In this document: positions 1 through 9,470 of the stretch, piece after piece | Position numbering within the stretch: the first letter of the stretch is position 1 | How the letters are laid out: every line of letters starts with the position of its first letter | Source: Nemertoderma westbladi | Taxonomy: Eukaryota; Xenacoelomorpha; Nemertodermatida; Nemertodermatidae | Direction: 5' to 3' | Assembly: GCA_032718475.1 (NCBI GenBank) | Contig: JAUCBJ010002422.1 | Span: forward strand, 1 to 25,775 | Length of the DNA stretch: 25,775 nt | Position numbers and translations under genes: made by a program | Notes under the pieces: generated by a model | The model's database searches: none | Told to the model about the DNA's origin: nothing | What the model saw: only the letters and a program-made list of their open reading frames with translations

Positions 1-640
1 TTAAGTGCAGATGTCGTCGAATTTACGTCAATGCAGAACCAACTAATGAACCACATTGAATTTACGTTATTTCTTAACTTCAATTCAACGAAGACCATAT
101 GCTCTGTACAGAGAGTATGTTGTGGGTCGTGCAATTACAATGCAATTTGAACGTATAATGAACGTAGACAGTAATTAGCCTGTATAAACTGGAGCCTGCT
201 AAGCAGTTGGCGGGGGATCAGCGGGATTTCGAAATTAATGGAACTCTCTTTGTATGTGTAGCACTCGTAGTCTACCTACTACTGTATAGTGTTTTCCTGG
301 TTTAATACAAAACATGTGGCCAGCCAATAATTCTATAACTGGCTGGAACTTCCCGAGTCATCCAAAAACATGTGGCCATCCTGATAAACCATACTGGCAT
401 AATACCTGGCTGGATTTTCCCATCCAACATCAAAGCCCTTATAACAGTATAATATCTGTCTGTATACCGTAATACCTGAATTCAGTTTAGCATTCCTTCA
501 TTCGGTATCGTGTAATAATTTTATACAGTTAAAAGAAATATAATTGATGTACAGTATTTATAATAAAATAAAAGTTTTGTAAGAAGTACATCTCTAATAA
601 ATCTTTTACTATTTTATATTACCGTAATCGGCATTATTAA
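1..640. other. Unassigned AT-rich sequence
   Basis: No coding frame, RNA gene or recognisable element is supported here. The only structure seen is a short motif, AAACATGTGGCCA, present twice near 313 and 367 in otherwise diverged surroundings. Confidence 0.5.
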
Positions 641-712
641 TTCAAATAGGGACTATTATATTATTATCGCACATTTTTAAAAGCGAACTGCAGTACGTTC
701 CAATGGAAACTA

Positions 713-742
713 TAAATATATATATGATATAAATATATATAA

Positions 743-785
<43 letters not shown>

Positions 786-850
786 TATATTAATAATATA
801 TATAATAATATATAATAATATATATAATAACAATATTATAAAACACTATA
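713..850. repeat. (TA)n microsatellite, imperfect
   Basis: The stretch is almost only A and T. It contains an uninterrupted TA run around 748-780 and then TAATA-type interruptions. The minus-strand reading frame across it, rich in Tyr and Ile, is an artefact of the dinucleotide repeat. Confidence 0.95.
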
Positions 851-854
851 AAAC

Positions 855-1446
855 ATGCTTATAATTAAATTTGTCAGGTGTGACCCAAGGTGTAGTAATA
901 CCCATTACGGGGCATGCACATTGGTAGGGTACACCAGAACTGTACGCCTAACTTATTTGCCGTGTATAGATGCGCTTATGGCTTATTTTGTAGTACAACG
1001 GTGTCCATTGCTTGTATTGGAGCCTGTAGGCCAAGAGAAGGTTACTGTGTCTTGTCTGAATCAAGATTGTACCGTTCAGGTGGTCGGGCAGTTTATTGTG
1101 CTAGGCGCATTACAAATAGGGCTATTTGGGATACTAACACCTACCGTGTCCCCGCCGACATTCTGATAAGAAGTTGCCACGCCCACCTAGGCAACCAAAA
1201 TTCTAGATAGGTATCGTAACTGTACGCCTACTGTAGTAAACTAACACATTTCTTCTTAGTATTAGGGACCTGGTAGATTTAAATTGCCGAATTCCGGGCG
1301 TAGTTACTAACCTTATGCCTGAATTTGAGTCCTGGAAATACACAAAGGGGGAAGGAGCCTTATCATCTGTGAGTATTAGACCTACAGACCGCAAAATTAG
1401 AATATTTGTAAAATGCACACCGGACCCAGTAAATTATATAATATGA
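855..1446 (+). other. Coding-like sequence of unknown origin
   Basis: Base composition is more balanced than in the flanks. Two overlapping plus frames are open (855-1166 and 914-1210). A third is open from 1261 to the stop at 1444-1446, with 61 codons reading IRDLVDLNCRIPGVV at its start. That third frame follows TTTCTTCTTAG (ends 1259), a good splice-acceptor string. A donor-like GTATCG lies at 1211, but the frames upstream contain stops, so no clean spliced model can be made. I do not recognise a domain. It may be an eroded transposon protein or the last exon of an unknown gene. Confidence 0.25.
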
Positions 1447-1499
1447 AGGGATACAAAACTAAAGTTCGATTATAAAGTTCAACACACACACGCGTTTAG

Positions 1500-1760
1500 G
1501 AATTATTTACACCTCGAAATATATAAAATAATTTGTCCACGCCGCAGTTCGTCCGCTAGTTGGATATTTAGCTAGCAAACCCCACCCCATATAAATCACA
1601 CCGCGGCAAAGTATACGAGCGCCTTTAGTCCGTCAGCAAGTCAGCACGATTGTTAGGATTCGCTGCGCGGGATTTTGTATTATCGAAGTTTGTCCGTTCG
1701 TAGACTGTTTTCTGCCTCACCGGTTAACGAGACCGATACTGCAATAGATTCGCTTACTTA
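1500..1760 (+). promoter_or_regulatory. Promoter-like GC island with TATA motif
   Basis: A relatively GC-rich island in AT-rich DNA contains TATAAAT at 1590-1596, followed about 30 bp later by GC-rich sequence (CCGCGGC, then GCTGCGCGGG). Together with the coding-like tract just upstream, it could be an LTR or a cellular promoter. No matching second LTR and no TG...CA ends were found, so this is a low-confidence call. Confidence 0.25.
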
Positions 1761-2490
1761 GAGTTTACTGTTTTGGTGAGAAGGTTGGATTTATGCTTTA
1801 TTATTCACAGACTTTACAGTAGGATATTGCAGGATTCACATATAGTAGAGATGTGATTTCGGAACCTACAAATGTGCAACCAGCCCCTCCTAGTCTAATC
1901 AATTCAAGTAAATAAAGTGAAGTTATTGCAACTAAAATTTATTAATATTATTGAAAATATTAACCAAACATAAACCAATAACCCATAACGATCTTACGTT
2001 GTGATAACCATCACACATATAAACTTGTAACATATACAGTAGCAGAATAGTCAAGGTTCAGTCTCTTCTAAAGCTTATTGTGAATTCAAACTGCAAAATA
2101 AATAATAAAAAAGTTAAAGTAAATAATATTATAGTAAATAAAACTTTAATATATATTTATTCAGGAACTACAGTAATATTAATCAGGAACTTTTAACCCA
2201 AATATATCATATCGTGTTGTTTATTTATTTTCCATATAGAAATGTTATACGAAATACCTTAAAGCAACCAAATAGCAGAATATTTCATAGAGATGGTGAT
2301 GGAGGTCATTAGGAATTTAGTGAAATAAAATTAAATCTTTAATATTAAATTGTTCACACATTGCGTTTCCTACCCGCGGCAAGTGGTTTTACTCAGTAGA
2401 ATAAAAATAAATTTTATAATTAAATATAAAAGTTAGTTTCCAACGCTACTCTATTGAAATTATTCAGTAACTTTATATAAAACTTACAGT
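1761..2490. other. AT-rich sequence including FReD 3' UTR
   Basis: No gene is seen on the plus strand. On the minus strand this is downstream of the FReD stop. AATAAA polyadenylation hexamers on that strand lie at 2225-2220 and 2229-2224, about 270 bp after the stop, with another at 2161-2156. Any of these could end the FReD transcript. Confidence 0.4.
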
Positions 2491-2494
2491 TTTA

Positions 2495-3268
2495 CTAAAT
2501 CAAAATCTTCATTTCAACTCGAGAAGTCGGACTCCCTGAAGTAAAATGATCCCAATAAGGTCCTTTCCCACTCTCATCACCATATTTTCCGTTCAAGTTA
2601 CTATTAGTGCAGTAGTTGTACCACCACGCCCCAGTATGTCCTACGGCGCAGTTGTGGGAATTAAAGCTGTCATTATCGCGGTCCTTGGTAGTGAATAGCT
2701 GACCGTTGTGATACGCCAATGAGTTACCAGCAGTACCATGGTAACCGGATACATGTAGGCGATAATTAGTTGCAGCTGATCCGATAGAGAAGTTGTCGTA
2801 TACCGCGAATTTGTGTTCGTTTTTGTAATACTTTGATGGGCCGAGATGATTGTAAGGATTTGTATTAGGTTTAGCTATCCCCTTTCCAGTGAACCACAAA
2901 TCGACTCTCAACTTCACCCCGCCTTTAGTCAGCTTGTGGATCGTCTCCAACCCCAACCAAAAATTGGTATTCCAGTCGCCAAATCCTCGAACATATTCAT
3001 CCCAGTTTCGATAGAAGTCAACAGATCCATCAACTCTTTGTTGAATCTTTATCTCCCGACCATCAACTGTTTTTTGAATCTTTATCCCCTGTCCAAACAA
3101 GATGTTGGTTAAGAAACTAACATTGTTCTTTAGCTCATTGACTTGGACAGATAGGTTTGTATTTACATTGACTTGGTCAGTTAGGGTTGTATTTATATCG
3201 TTTACTTGGTCACTCAACCCATCAATATGTTTTTCCAACTCTGTATTCTGTTCTTCCAGCTCTGTAAC
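2495..3268 (-). CDS. FReD gene, exon 3: coiled coil plus fibrinogen C-terminal domain
   Basis: This is the terminal coding exon of a secreted fibrinogen-related protein, a family of extracellular lectin-like or adhesive proteins that includes ficolins, tenascins and invertebrate immune FREPs. It starts after the acceptor TTCTTAACAG at 3269, in phase 0, and encodes 257 residues. Residues 1-55 form a hydrophilic coiled coil (VTELEEQNTELEKHI, then repeated QVN heptads). The fibrinogen domain follows, with VDGSVDFYRNWDEY, FWLGLETIHKLT, the calcium-site-like DRDND, the second cysteine pair (NCA and NYC around GAWWY) and the usual C-terminal EMKI. The domain's N-terminal subdomain (first cysteine pair and GGGWTV strand) is absent. 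In its place an 11-codon unit is duplicated (KIQKTVDGRE, then KIQQRVDG). The loss may be natural or reflect a missed exon. Confidence 0.85.
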   Translation of the reverse strand, partial: VTELEEQNTELEKHIDGLSDQVNDINTTLTDQVNVNTNLSVQVNELKNNVSFLTNILFGQGIKIQKTVDGREIKIQQRVDGSVDFYRNWDEYVRGFGDWNTNFWLGLETIHKLTKGGVKLRVDLWFTGKGIAKPNTNPYNHLGPSKYYKNEHKFAVYDNFSIGSAATNYRLHVSGYHGTAGNSLAYHNGQLFTTKDRDNDSFNSHNCAVGHTGAWWYNYCTNSNLNGKYGDESGKGPYWDHFTSGSPTSRVEMKILI

Positions 3269-3354
3269 CTGTTAAGAAATATTTTTATAATTTTTTATAA
3301 ATTCAACTCAACTTAAAAGTCACATTTACAACATTTTTGAAATCTCATGAAATT

Positions 3355-3530
3355 AAATTTAGCAAATAATTATGTTACAAATGAATAAAGCGGCAGTGTG
3401 GCGCACATGGGTTTCAAATGAGAAAGAGTTACAAATTTGAAAATGGCACTCAGTGCCGGCGGCGCCGCCTCTATGTGGGGTAGGATAAGTAGTAATGTCA
3501 GCTATATATAAATATCTTTGTTACGATAAG
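3355..3530. repeat. Dispersed repeat, copy A (in FReD intron 2)
   Basis: The sequence shares ordered blocks with 10795-10985: TTTAGC(A/C)AATAAT..TGTTACAAATGA, GCGGCAGTGTG(G/C)CGC, TTTCAAATGA, AAAATGG and GTAGGATAAGTA. In the intact gene it lies in the intron just upstream of exon 3. The second copy lies just past the decayed exon-1 copy at 11.1 kb, so the shared tract is probably part of the duplicated FReD locus. Confidence 0.6.
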
Positions 3531-3722
3531 AAAATAAACCTTGTTCCGATCATATTTATTGGGAAGAAAAATATTATTTATTGAAAATTTTTTACATTGT
3601 TCACTACTTTTTCCTTCCAGTCCAATCATTTCTGGTGAATGTGAGTTTAATGTTGAAAAAGTGCGATTCAATACTGTGGATATAAAATAATAATAATAAT
3701 TTAATATAACTAATACACTTAC

Positions 3723-3752
3723 ATTAATGGCTCCACATTGTCCATCATTTGC
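3723..3752 (-). CDS. FReD gene, 30-nt mini-exon 2
   Basis: On the minus strand the acceptor ATTATTACAG ends at 3753 and the donor GTAAGTG begins at 3722. Between them lie exactly 30 nt encoding ANDGQCGAIN. The exon is phase 0 at both ends, matching the phase-0 donor of exon 1 and the phase-0 acceptor of exon 3, so including or skipping it keeps the frame. Its single cysteine could make an inter-chain disulfide just before the coiled coil, as in other oligomeric FReDs; that is inference. Strong splice signals and phase agreement support it, but transcript evidence is needed. Confidence 0.6.
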
Positions 3753-3754
3753 CT

Positions 3755-4390
3755 GTAATAATAATTAAATTATATATAGCTCTGTCGTGCAATGTAAAAA
3801 GACCGTAAGTCGCATTTTTCCAAAAGTCACTTTTTCTGGGTCTAAAAAATGCGCTCCATCTAATGGTATAATTGAGAACACCGTATCTACTCTCGTTCTC
3901 GAGATATGCAATGTAGAAAGGCCGTCGTAAGTCACAACATGTATAGTGTTACAAAGGAAAAAGACCGTAAAAGCAATACTTACAAAAGACCACAACTACT
4001 TAAATTTATGCAAAAAACACCGTAAATCAACAAGACTTACGGTGTTTTGTCATTGCATAGATAATAAGAAAACGCACATACGGTTTTATTGAAATATGTT
4101 TCTTGAAATATGTATTTACATTATACAGTAGGTTGTACAATACAAAAATACAAAAAATAACCCTGACGTCAAAATATTAATGGAAAGTGAAAAATAATCA
4201 CATAGAAAAATTTCCCACCCCCAATTGCGTACACGGTTATAAAAAATTTGTAATTTGCGGACATTTTAAACCAACAATCTGAAGGAAAACAGTAATTTAC
4301 GTTTTACTCGAAATGACTTTTTGTTACTTGCGGTCTTTTCATATTACACGGTTGATCGTATCAACCGTATCACTAATTGATGAAATAATA
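3755..4390. repeat. ACCGTAA-motif-rich intronic region with hairpin
   Basis: The motif CCGTAA or its complement recurs many times (AGACCGTAAGTCGC, GGCCGTCGTAAGTCAC, AGACCGTAAAAGC and others). A perfect 12-bp hairpin, AAAACACCGTAA (4014-4025) with TTACGGTGTTTT (4037-4048), has an 11-nt loop. The minus-strand frame at 3765-3995 is not convincing as a gene. This is probably a degraded repeat inside FReD intron 1. Confidence 0.4.
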
Positions 4391-5280
4391 ATACATTTAT
4401 TTACTAAATAAATAATAATACTGGTTAAGTTACAGTATTTAGTGTGGGGCGAGCCACGAAGTGAGTGAGCCTTAGCGTAGTGGTACCATTAATCAACCTG
4501 TCGTTCTGTCGTGTTCAATTTTAAACGTTAATAACTCGGCCAATCTTTGATGAAATCTATCCAAACTTGGTACACATGTTGTTTGGCAAAAGTTTAGAAA
4601 TTTTCCAAGTAGAATTTCCGTGTGGCCTTCGAGAAGCTAAGATAATAGCAGTTAATTAGTTAATTAAGTTGATTGCGGTGAAAACGCCATTTTCAACCTG
4701 CCTTTTAAAGGAAATTAATTGTTTTACAGTATAAGATTTAAATAATTATACTTAAAAATTATACAGATATAATCCCCATACGCCATTCTATTATAGTTTT
4801 TAATTAGTTTAAGTGATTTGCTTTAATAAATGTGTCTTTAATTGATCTAAACGTAATTAAACCGCACAATTATTGAGTACAAATTTAATCCTTCCCATTA
4901 TTGGTCAAGTCTCTGCTGGTGTGGAGCTAGCTGCTGGGAGTTGTGGCTGTAGACTAACCTGAGAGGAATTGTAATAGAGGCAACCAGTATTGCTATTCCA
5001 GCCCAATCACTGAATTGTGTTTATTATAGGCTGGACGGGCCGCATAACCGTTCGACTATTACTACTATTGCTATCTCAGTTAAATGACAGATATAATAAC
5101 ATAAATACAATCCATGGCATGGCTGTTGTAGGCTTCTGAAATAGTTTATTCCACAATGTATATGTCTGGTTATTTTTTAATTGAATTTTTGCAAAGTAGT
5201 ACAATTAATGTTCTTAAAAATAATATTATTATTTTATATGTAACCTAGGAAATTAGCTACATTTTTTCGCTGCAGCTTTA
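4391..5280. other. Intronic AT-rich sequence, nothing recognised
   Basis: This lies inside the long FReD intron. There are no supported coding frames or RNA genes. Around 4445-4640, a tract beginning GGGGCGAGCCACGAAGTGAG looks like generic dispersed-repeat sequence, but no second copy lies in the window. Confidence 0.4.
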
Positions 5281-5348
5281 AGAGTGTACATTGATTTAAT
5301 ATTATTTCAATACCCATATTACTACATCGGCATAAGATGCGTTGGCGT

Positions 5349-5386
5349 TGTATCACACATCTCCACATATCACACATCTCCACATA
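5349..5386. repeat. Short tandem duplication
   Basis: The string TATCACACATCTCCACA occurs twice in direct succession, a two-copy duplication of about 18 bp. Confidence 0.8.
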
Positions 5387-5403
5387 GATGTATCAACAGT
5401 TAC

Positions 5404-5735
5404 TCGCACAGTTTCGAAACTTTGCATAGTTATAACTGTATAAAGATCGTCAGTCTGCGTTTAGGAAAAATATTTTATGACAAAACAGGACAAGCGACGA
5501 GCGCAACGAGGCATATAATGAAGACGAGTACTGCGTTGACTAAATTATTATATAAACCACCTGGCTTCACATATTGATCGCATCCCTAGTTATTATTATT
5601 ATAAAGATCGTCCTAGCTTGCGTTTAAGAAATATATTTAAATACAAAACAGGACGAACGCAAAGAGGCTTATAATGAAAACGAGTACTGCGTTTATTATA
5701 TTCCTATAAACCACCTGGCTTTGCATATTTAACGT
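5404..5735 (+). repeat. Dispersed repeat, two local copies
   Basis: Copy 1 (about 5404-5575) and copy 2 (about 5603-5735) share AAAGATCGTC, TGCGTTTA, ACAAAACAGGAC, ACGAGTACTGCGTT and TATAAACCACCTGGCTT in the same order. A third copy lies inverted at the window end. The ATG frame at 5284-5577 runs through the repeat and is not taken as a gene. Confidence 0.7.
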
Positions 5736-5744
5736 GCGATTGGA

Positions 5745-6330
5745 AATAAGTTCGTGCTACCCTTCCGTGGGTGGTAGATGTCGCGGTTATGTATTGGTGG
5801 TTGGGAAGGGTGGGGGGGGGGGGGGGGAGATTAAAAGGGGTGAACACGTACTGTCCACCTTTCTTTGATTGATTGGTGGTGTGGGTAAATTTCTCAAAAC
5901 CTGATTTTGTGATACAGTCGCTGCATTTTAATTTGTATATAATAACTAGGCCTCGTGCTGCGCGAAGTCCCCACGAACGTGTTACTATCGCTAATATTAT
6001 TTTACATGCTACTCCAAAAAGTGGTCCTGCCAGAAAATTTTGAAAAATCCACCACATTACAATATTACAAGAAAACTGGTATGAGTTGGGGAACAACTGC
6101 GGTGGGGACAATGGAACAGCAAATGTGGACACGGGAATGAGACGTGGCCAGGGAAACAGACGTGGACAGACGGATATCCAACGCCACATGGGGAGACCTG
6201 TTGTGGAGAAGGGGACACCCAATGGTGGAGACGGGGATAACCTAACAAACAAAAAGGACAACTGGACAACCAATATGGATATCCCGACACATCAGACTGG
6301 GGGAAGCCATAATAATGGTACGTACTAAAA
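5745..6330. repeat. Purine/G-rich low-complexity region with poly-G tract
   Basis: A run of 15 G lies at 5813-5827. From about 6075 to 6300 the plus strand is purine-rich, with loose repeats of GGGGACA, GTGGAGA and ATGGGGA type. Open frames on both strands (minus 5704-6273, plus 6086-6328) follow from this skewed composition. Confidence 0.6.
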
Positions 6331-6906
6331 GGTAGTCCGTAATAATCGTACTATAACGGGCTATAACGATCTATAACGGGCTATAACTTCCTATAACGAG
6401 CTATAATATGAACATTTACATTTAAAAAAAAACGCCCCTTGGGTGTGTTTAACTTTTGGATTAACATGGTGGTCTGAAAAATACCGCAGGTTAAAAATTA
6501 GGGTAGGCCTGTCTGCCTATGTCTAATTGATACTGGTAAGTTTTTTTTATTGGCATATATTGCTCACTATATTCCTGTATTCTATATGGACCAGAAGCTG
6601 ACAGCGGATAGCAGGATGGATGATAGACAGAGAGATGGGAGACCTATCCACTGTTGCACTGTCTGATAGTGAGATAGTGCAGTAGTGGCATGCTGACTAA
6701 TGCAGTAATGACTGATTTCGTGATACCACAAAGATGAAAAGCATTATGGACTAAAAAACCAAATTGCGTAATTAAATTTACTGACTAGGAAAATATATCC
6801 ATTCTAAAATATGTTTTTTTATTGTAAATTTTCAAATTATTGCTCATCGGTATAGGTGGTTATAACCCGTTATAGATCGTTATAGCACGTTATGGATCGT
6901 TCTACC
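6331..6906. mobile_element. Non-autonomous element with about 65-bp terminal inverted repeats
   Basis: The left arm (6331-6410) starts GGTAG and is built of CTATAACG repeats. The right arm (6841-6906) is its reverse complement, also starting GGTAG at 6906. Over a 27-nt core (6361-6387 against 6885-6859) the arms match at 26 positions. The roughly 430-bp interior has no coding frame. This fits a MITE or fold-back element inside FReD intron 1. No clear target-site duplication was found. Confidence 0.6.
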
Positions 6907-7146
6907 ATCTATAGAAAACCAGTCCTAAAACTCGACAAAAACCAGAAAAAATGTGAACTGAATAACTTACAGACGGTTTGTGAGGAACTGGATATTGGCT
7001 ACTAGTCATGTCTGCGCAGCAACTCTCTTTAGGATGCTAACCGTTTATTTAGGTTGTGGGAAAATTCTGTTAGAAAAGTTTTTCTGCTATAAAGAATACA
7101 ACTAACATCGTTACTTTATCACGTGAGCAGCATTAATTAAACTAAC

Positions 7147-7332
7147 CTGATCTAGAATCGAACCGGATTTAGTTCCATTGTTTCCATCGTAACATACATG
7201 TAAGGTAACACTCAACCCACAGTTGATGAGGTACAACTTCCTCCCTTCTCTGTCGCAGACTTCTGTTGGATTTACTGGCGAAAGGAAAAGAGCTGACAGC
7301 AGAGAAAATAGTTGAAGACTTACGGGTAACAT
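7147..7332 (-). CDS. FReD gene, exon 1: signal peptide and N-terminal segment
   Basis: This reads 62 codons from an ATG at 7332 to a donor CAG|GTTAGT at 7147/7146, in phase 0. The first 18 or so residues (MLPVSLQLFSLLSALFLS) form a typical signal peptide. A cysteine-containing segment follows (EVCDREG, LINCGLSV, HVCYDG, NNGT as an N-glycosylation sequon). Joined to exons 2 and 3 it predicts a secreted protein of about 329 residues. The ATG is chosen because it opens the hydrophobic leader and lies about 90 bp downstream of a TATA box. A 3.4-kb intron separates it from exon 2; further small exons there cannot be excluded. Linkage to exons 2 and 3 rests on strand, order, phase and domain logic. 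Confidence 0.6.
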
Positions 7333-7416
7333 TTTTACAGTATTTGTAAATAACTTTGTAACTAAAGTTTAGATAATTTTCTGTTAAAGAATGGTTTTAA
7401 TGCCCTAAAAATCCTC

Positions 7417-7425
7417 CTATTTATA
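7417..7425 (-). promoter_or_regulatory. TATA box of the FReD gene
   Basis: TATAAATAG on the minus strand lies about 90 bp upstream of the exon-1 ATG, giving an expected start site near 7390 and a 5' UTR of about 60 nt. The block containing this box is missing from both upstream duplicated copies. Confidence 0.5.
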
Positions 7426-7585
7426 CACTTTTGAAAAAGGCAATCAATAAAGTCTCATAAAGGCAATCAAATGCTACAACTATTAAAACCTATTATAGAA
7501 CAATTATTAGTAACTACCTCATTCTAGATACCACTGTATGTTGCTCTATTGCTTTAAATTGCATTCTAATGGTTAACAGTTAGAG

Positions 7586-7765
7586 ACAGACTGCCTGGCG
7601 CCTGACTGCCAGTTACAAACAGACTGCTGGCTCCTGGCTACCAGTTACAGACAGACTGCTGGCGCCTGGCTACCAGTTTCAGACAGACTGCTGGCGACCA
7701 TTTACAAACAGACTGCTGGCGCCTAGCTACCAGTTACAGACATACTGCTGGCATCTGGCTACCAG
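7586..7765. repeat. 32-bp minisatellite, main block
   Basis: About six imperfect copies of a 32-bp unit (CAGACTGCTGGCGCCTGGCT, then ACCAGTTACAGA). The array continues after a LINE insertion at 8077-8135. Single or double units recur next to the decayed FReD exon copies at 9988-10055 and 11291-11315, so the unit predates the local duplication. Confidence 0.85.
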
Positions 7766-8076
7766 GTTCCATTGGTTCCCCCAAGCTTGACACTAGAACA
7801 AAATCGCCTCCGCTTTGCAGGACATTGCTTTCGCCGTGAGGACCAGCCAGTGCATAATCTTGTACTTTGGCAGCCTCATGGAGTGAATAAGCATGGTGGA
7901 CAGCCCATGACTTTCTTGAGACGCATCTTAAAGGACACTGGCCTTAAAGATGCGGATGATCTAGCAAATGTCATGGGTGATAGGGAGTTGTGGCGGCGCA
8001 ATTTTGTTGACAAGCCGGCACAGCATTCTTAAAAATGCAGCTGCAATGCAGCATGCCGATCCTAGTAGTAGTAGTA
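7766..8076 (+). mobile_element. LINE 3' end, copy 1 (5'-truncated)
   Basis: This encodes the C-terminal segment of a non-LTR retrotransposon reverse-transcriptase protein: LRFAGHCFRREDQPVHNLVL, then LWQPHGVNKHG, LKDTGLKDADDLANVMGDRE and LWRRNF, stopping at about 8032. The 3' UTR GCAGCTGCAATGCAGCATGC ends in a (TAG)n tail. The 9-bp string GGCTACCAG flanks it at 7757-7765 and 8077-8085. Removing the insert plus one flank rebuilds a perfect 32-bp minisatellite unit. It is a truncated, inactive copy; the segment type is typical of 'RNA-directed DNA polymerase from mobile element' proteins in invertebrates. Confidence 0.85.
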
Positions 8077-8135
8077 GGCTACCAGTTACAGACAAACAGC
8101 GGGCGTCTGGCTACCAGTTACAGACAGACTGCTTC
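8077..8135. repeat. 32-bp minisatellite, continuation after LINE
   Basis: Two more units (GGCTACCAGTTACAGACA and following) continue the array that the LINE copy interrupts. Confidence 0.8.
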
Positions 8136-8137
8136 CG

Positions 8138-8750
8138 GATTGCTGACTTCCGGATCCATGATCCCAGGTAACAGAAGTCATCCACATGCTCAAGCATACC
8201 ATCCTTTGAGCTTATGATCATCCGATCAGAGACTTGCTGAGGACTTTCAAAGTTAACTGTCAAAATTTTGGTCTTTCTGGAATTAATAAAAAGACCAATA
8301 CTAGAAGCAGCCTGTTCTAATGAGCTGAGAAGCCGTTGGGCTCCCTCTTGTGATTCTGAGAGTACTCCTAAGTCATCAGCAAAGTCTAGATCAGTTAGGT
8401 ACTTGGCAGGATTTCCCCGACTTCTGGAGCCAGTAGGTGGAGTTAGTTACCATCACCCCATTATAATTATGATGATCTAAGGACATGCGTAGAACATAGT
8501 CAACCACAATTATGAACAAGAATGGCGCAAGTGTGTCTCCATGGAGGACACCCATAATACTTCACAATTTCACATGGTTCTATGTCACCATCAACAGTAG
8601 ACACAAATGTTGTCGAACCATCGTATACTGATCTGATTGCTGCAATAATTTCATCAGGAATCTTATATAATGAATCTGCCTCGGATATGATACTAGGATA
8701 CAGCCATATCCGTACAGCAGTACATAGAGCAGTTGCCCTTGCGGGCAACT
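8138..8750 (-). pseudogene. LINE reverse-transcriptase fragment, inverted
   Basis: On the minus strand this encodes RT palm motifs of the same kind of LINE: a segment with IPDEIIAAIRSVYD and STVDGDIEPCEI, then after a frameshift GVLHGDTLAPFLFIIVVDYV and LRMSL, then LTDLDFADDLGVL (the catalytic F-A-D-D motif), SSIGLFINSRKTKIL and finally CYLGSWI. Several frame changes show it is dead. The last part (CTGTTACCTGGGATCATGGA) is shared with the start of the LINE copy at 22897, which supports one family. Its orientation is opposite to the LINE 3' ends on either side (see findings). Confidence 0.85.
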
Positions 8751-8754
8751 GCTC

Positions 8755-9470
8755 CCTATACCACCCTCTGTGGCTCCAGCTCCACCCTTACCCCAGCCTC
8801 AACCCAATCCAACCGCTCCTCCCTATACCACCCGCTGTGGCTCATGCTCCACCCTTCCACCAGCGCAGCCTCAGCCCAATCCAACTGCTCCTACCTATAC
8901 AACCCTCTGTGGCTCCAGCTCCACCCTTCCACCATCCTCAGCCCAATCCAACTCCTCCTCCCGATACCACCAGCTGTGGCTCCAGCTCCACCCTTCCACC
9001 AGCCTCAGCCCAATCCAACTCCTCCTCGCGATACCACCCGCTGTGGCTCCAGCTCCACCCTTCCACCAGCCTCAGCCCAATCCAAGTGCTCCTCCCTATA
9101 CCACCCGCTGTGGCTCCAGCTCCACCCTTCCACCAGCCTCAGCCCAATCCAAGTGTTCCTCCCTATAACACCCGCTGTGGCTCCAGCTCCACCCTTCCAC
9201 CAGCCTCAGCCCAATCCAAGTGTTCCTCCCTATAACACCCGCTGTGGCTCCAACTCCACCCTTCCACCAACCTCAGCCCAATCCAACTCCTCCTCCCGAT
9301 ACCACCCGCTGTGGCTCCAGCTCCACCCTTCCACCAGTCTCAGCCCAATCCAAGTGCTCCTCCCTATAACACCCGCTGTGGCTCCAGCTCCACCCTTCCA
9401 CCAGCCTCAGCCCAATCCAACTCCTTCTCCCGATACCACCCGCTGTGGCTCCAGCACCACCCTTCTACCA
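8755..9470. repeat. 67-bp minisatellite, about 10-11 copies
   Basis: The unit runs CAGCTCCACCCTTCCACCAG, CCTCAGCCCAATCCAA, then CTCCTCC, ATACCACCCGCTGTGGCTC. The spacing between equivalent bases is exactly 67 bp (8984, 9051, 9118). Because 67 is 1 modulo 3 and the unit has no stop in any plus frame, all three frames stay open. This produces long Pro/Ser-rich frames (up to 255 codons) that are artefacts, not genes. Confidence 0.9.

Noticed and set aside
1440-1930. Solo LTR
   Set aside because: A TATA-like box and GC-rich leader are present, but no TG...CA ends, target duplication or second copy could be found in the window.
3765-3995. 76-codon minus frame with a hydrophobic start, considered as a FReD exon
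   Set aside because: It lies in the CCGTAA-motif repeat. Its end overlaps the intron acceptor tract of the 30-nt exon and no donor fits the required phase.
5704-6328. 189-codon minus frame and 80-codon plus frame
   Set aside because: They overlap each other in a purine-skewed, poly-G-containing stretch. No domain is present and the composition explains both.
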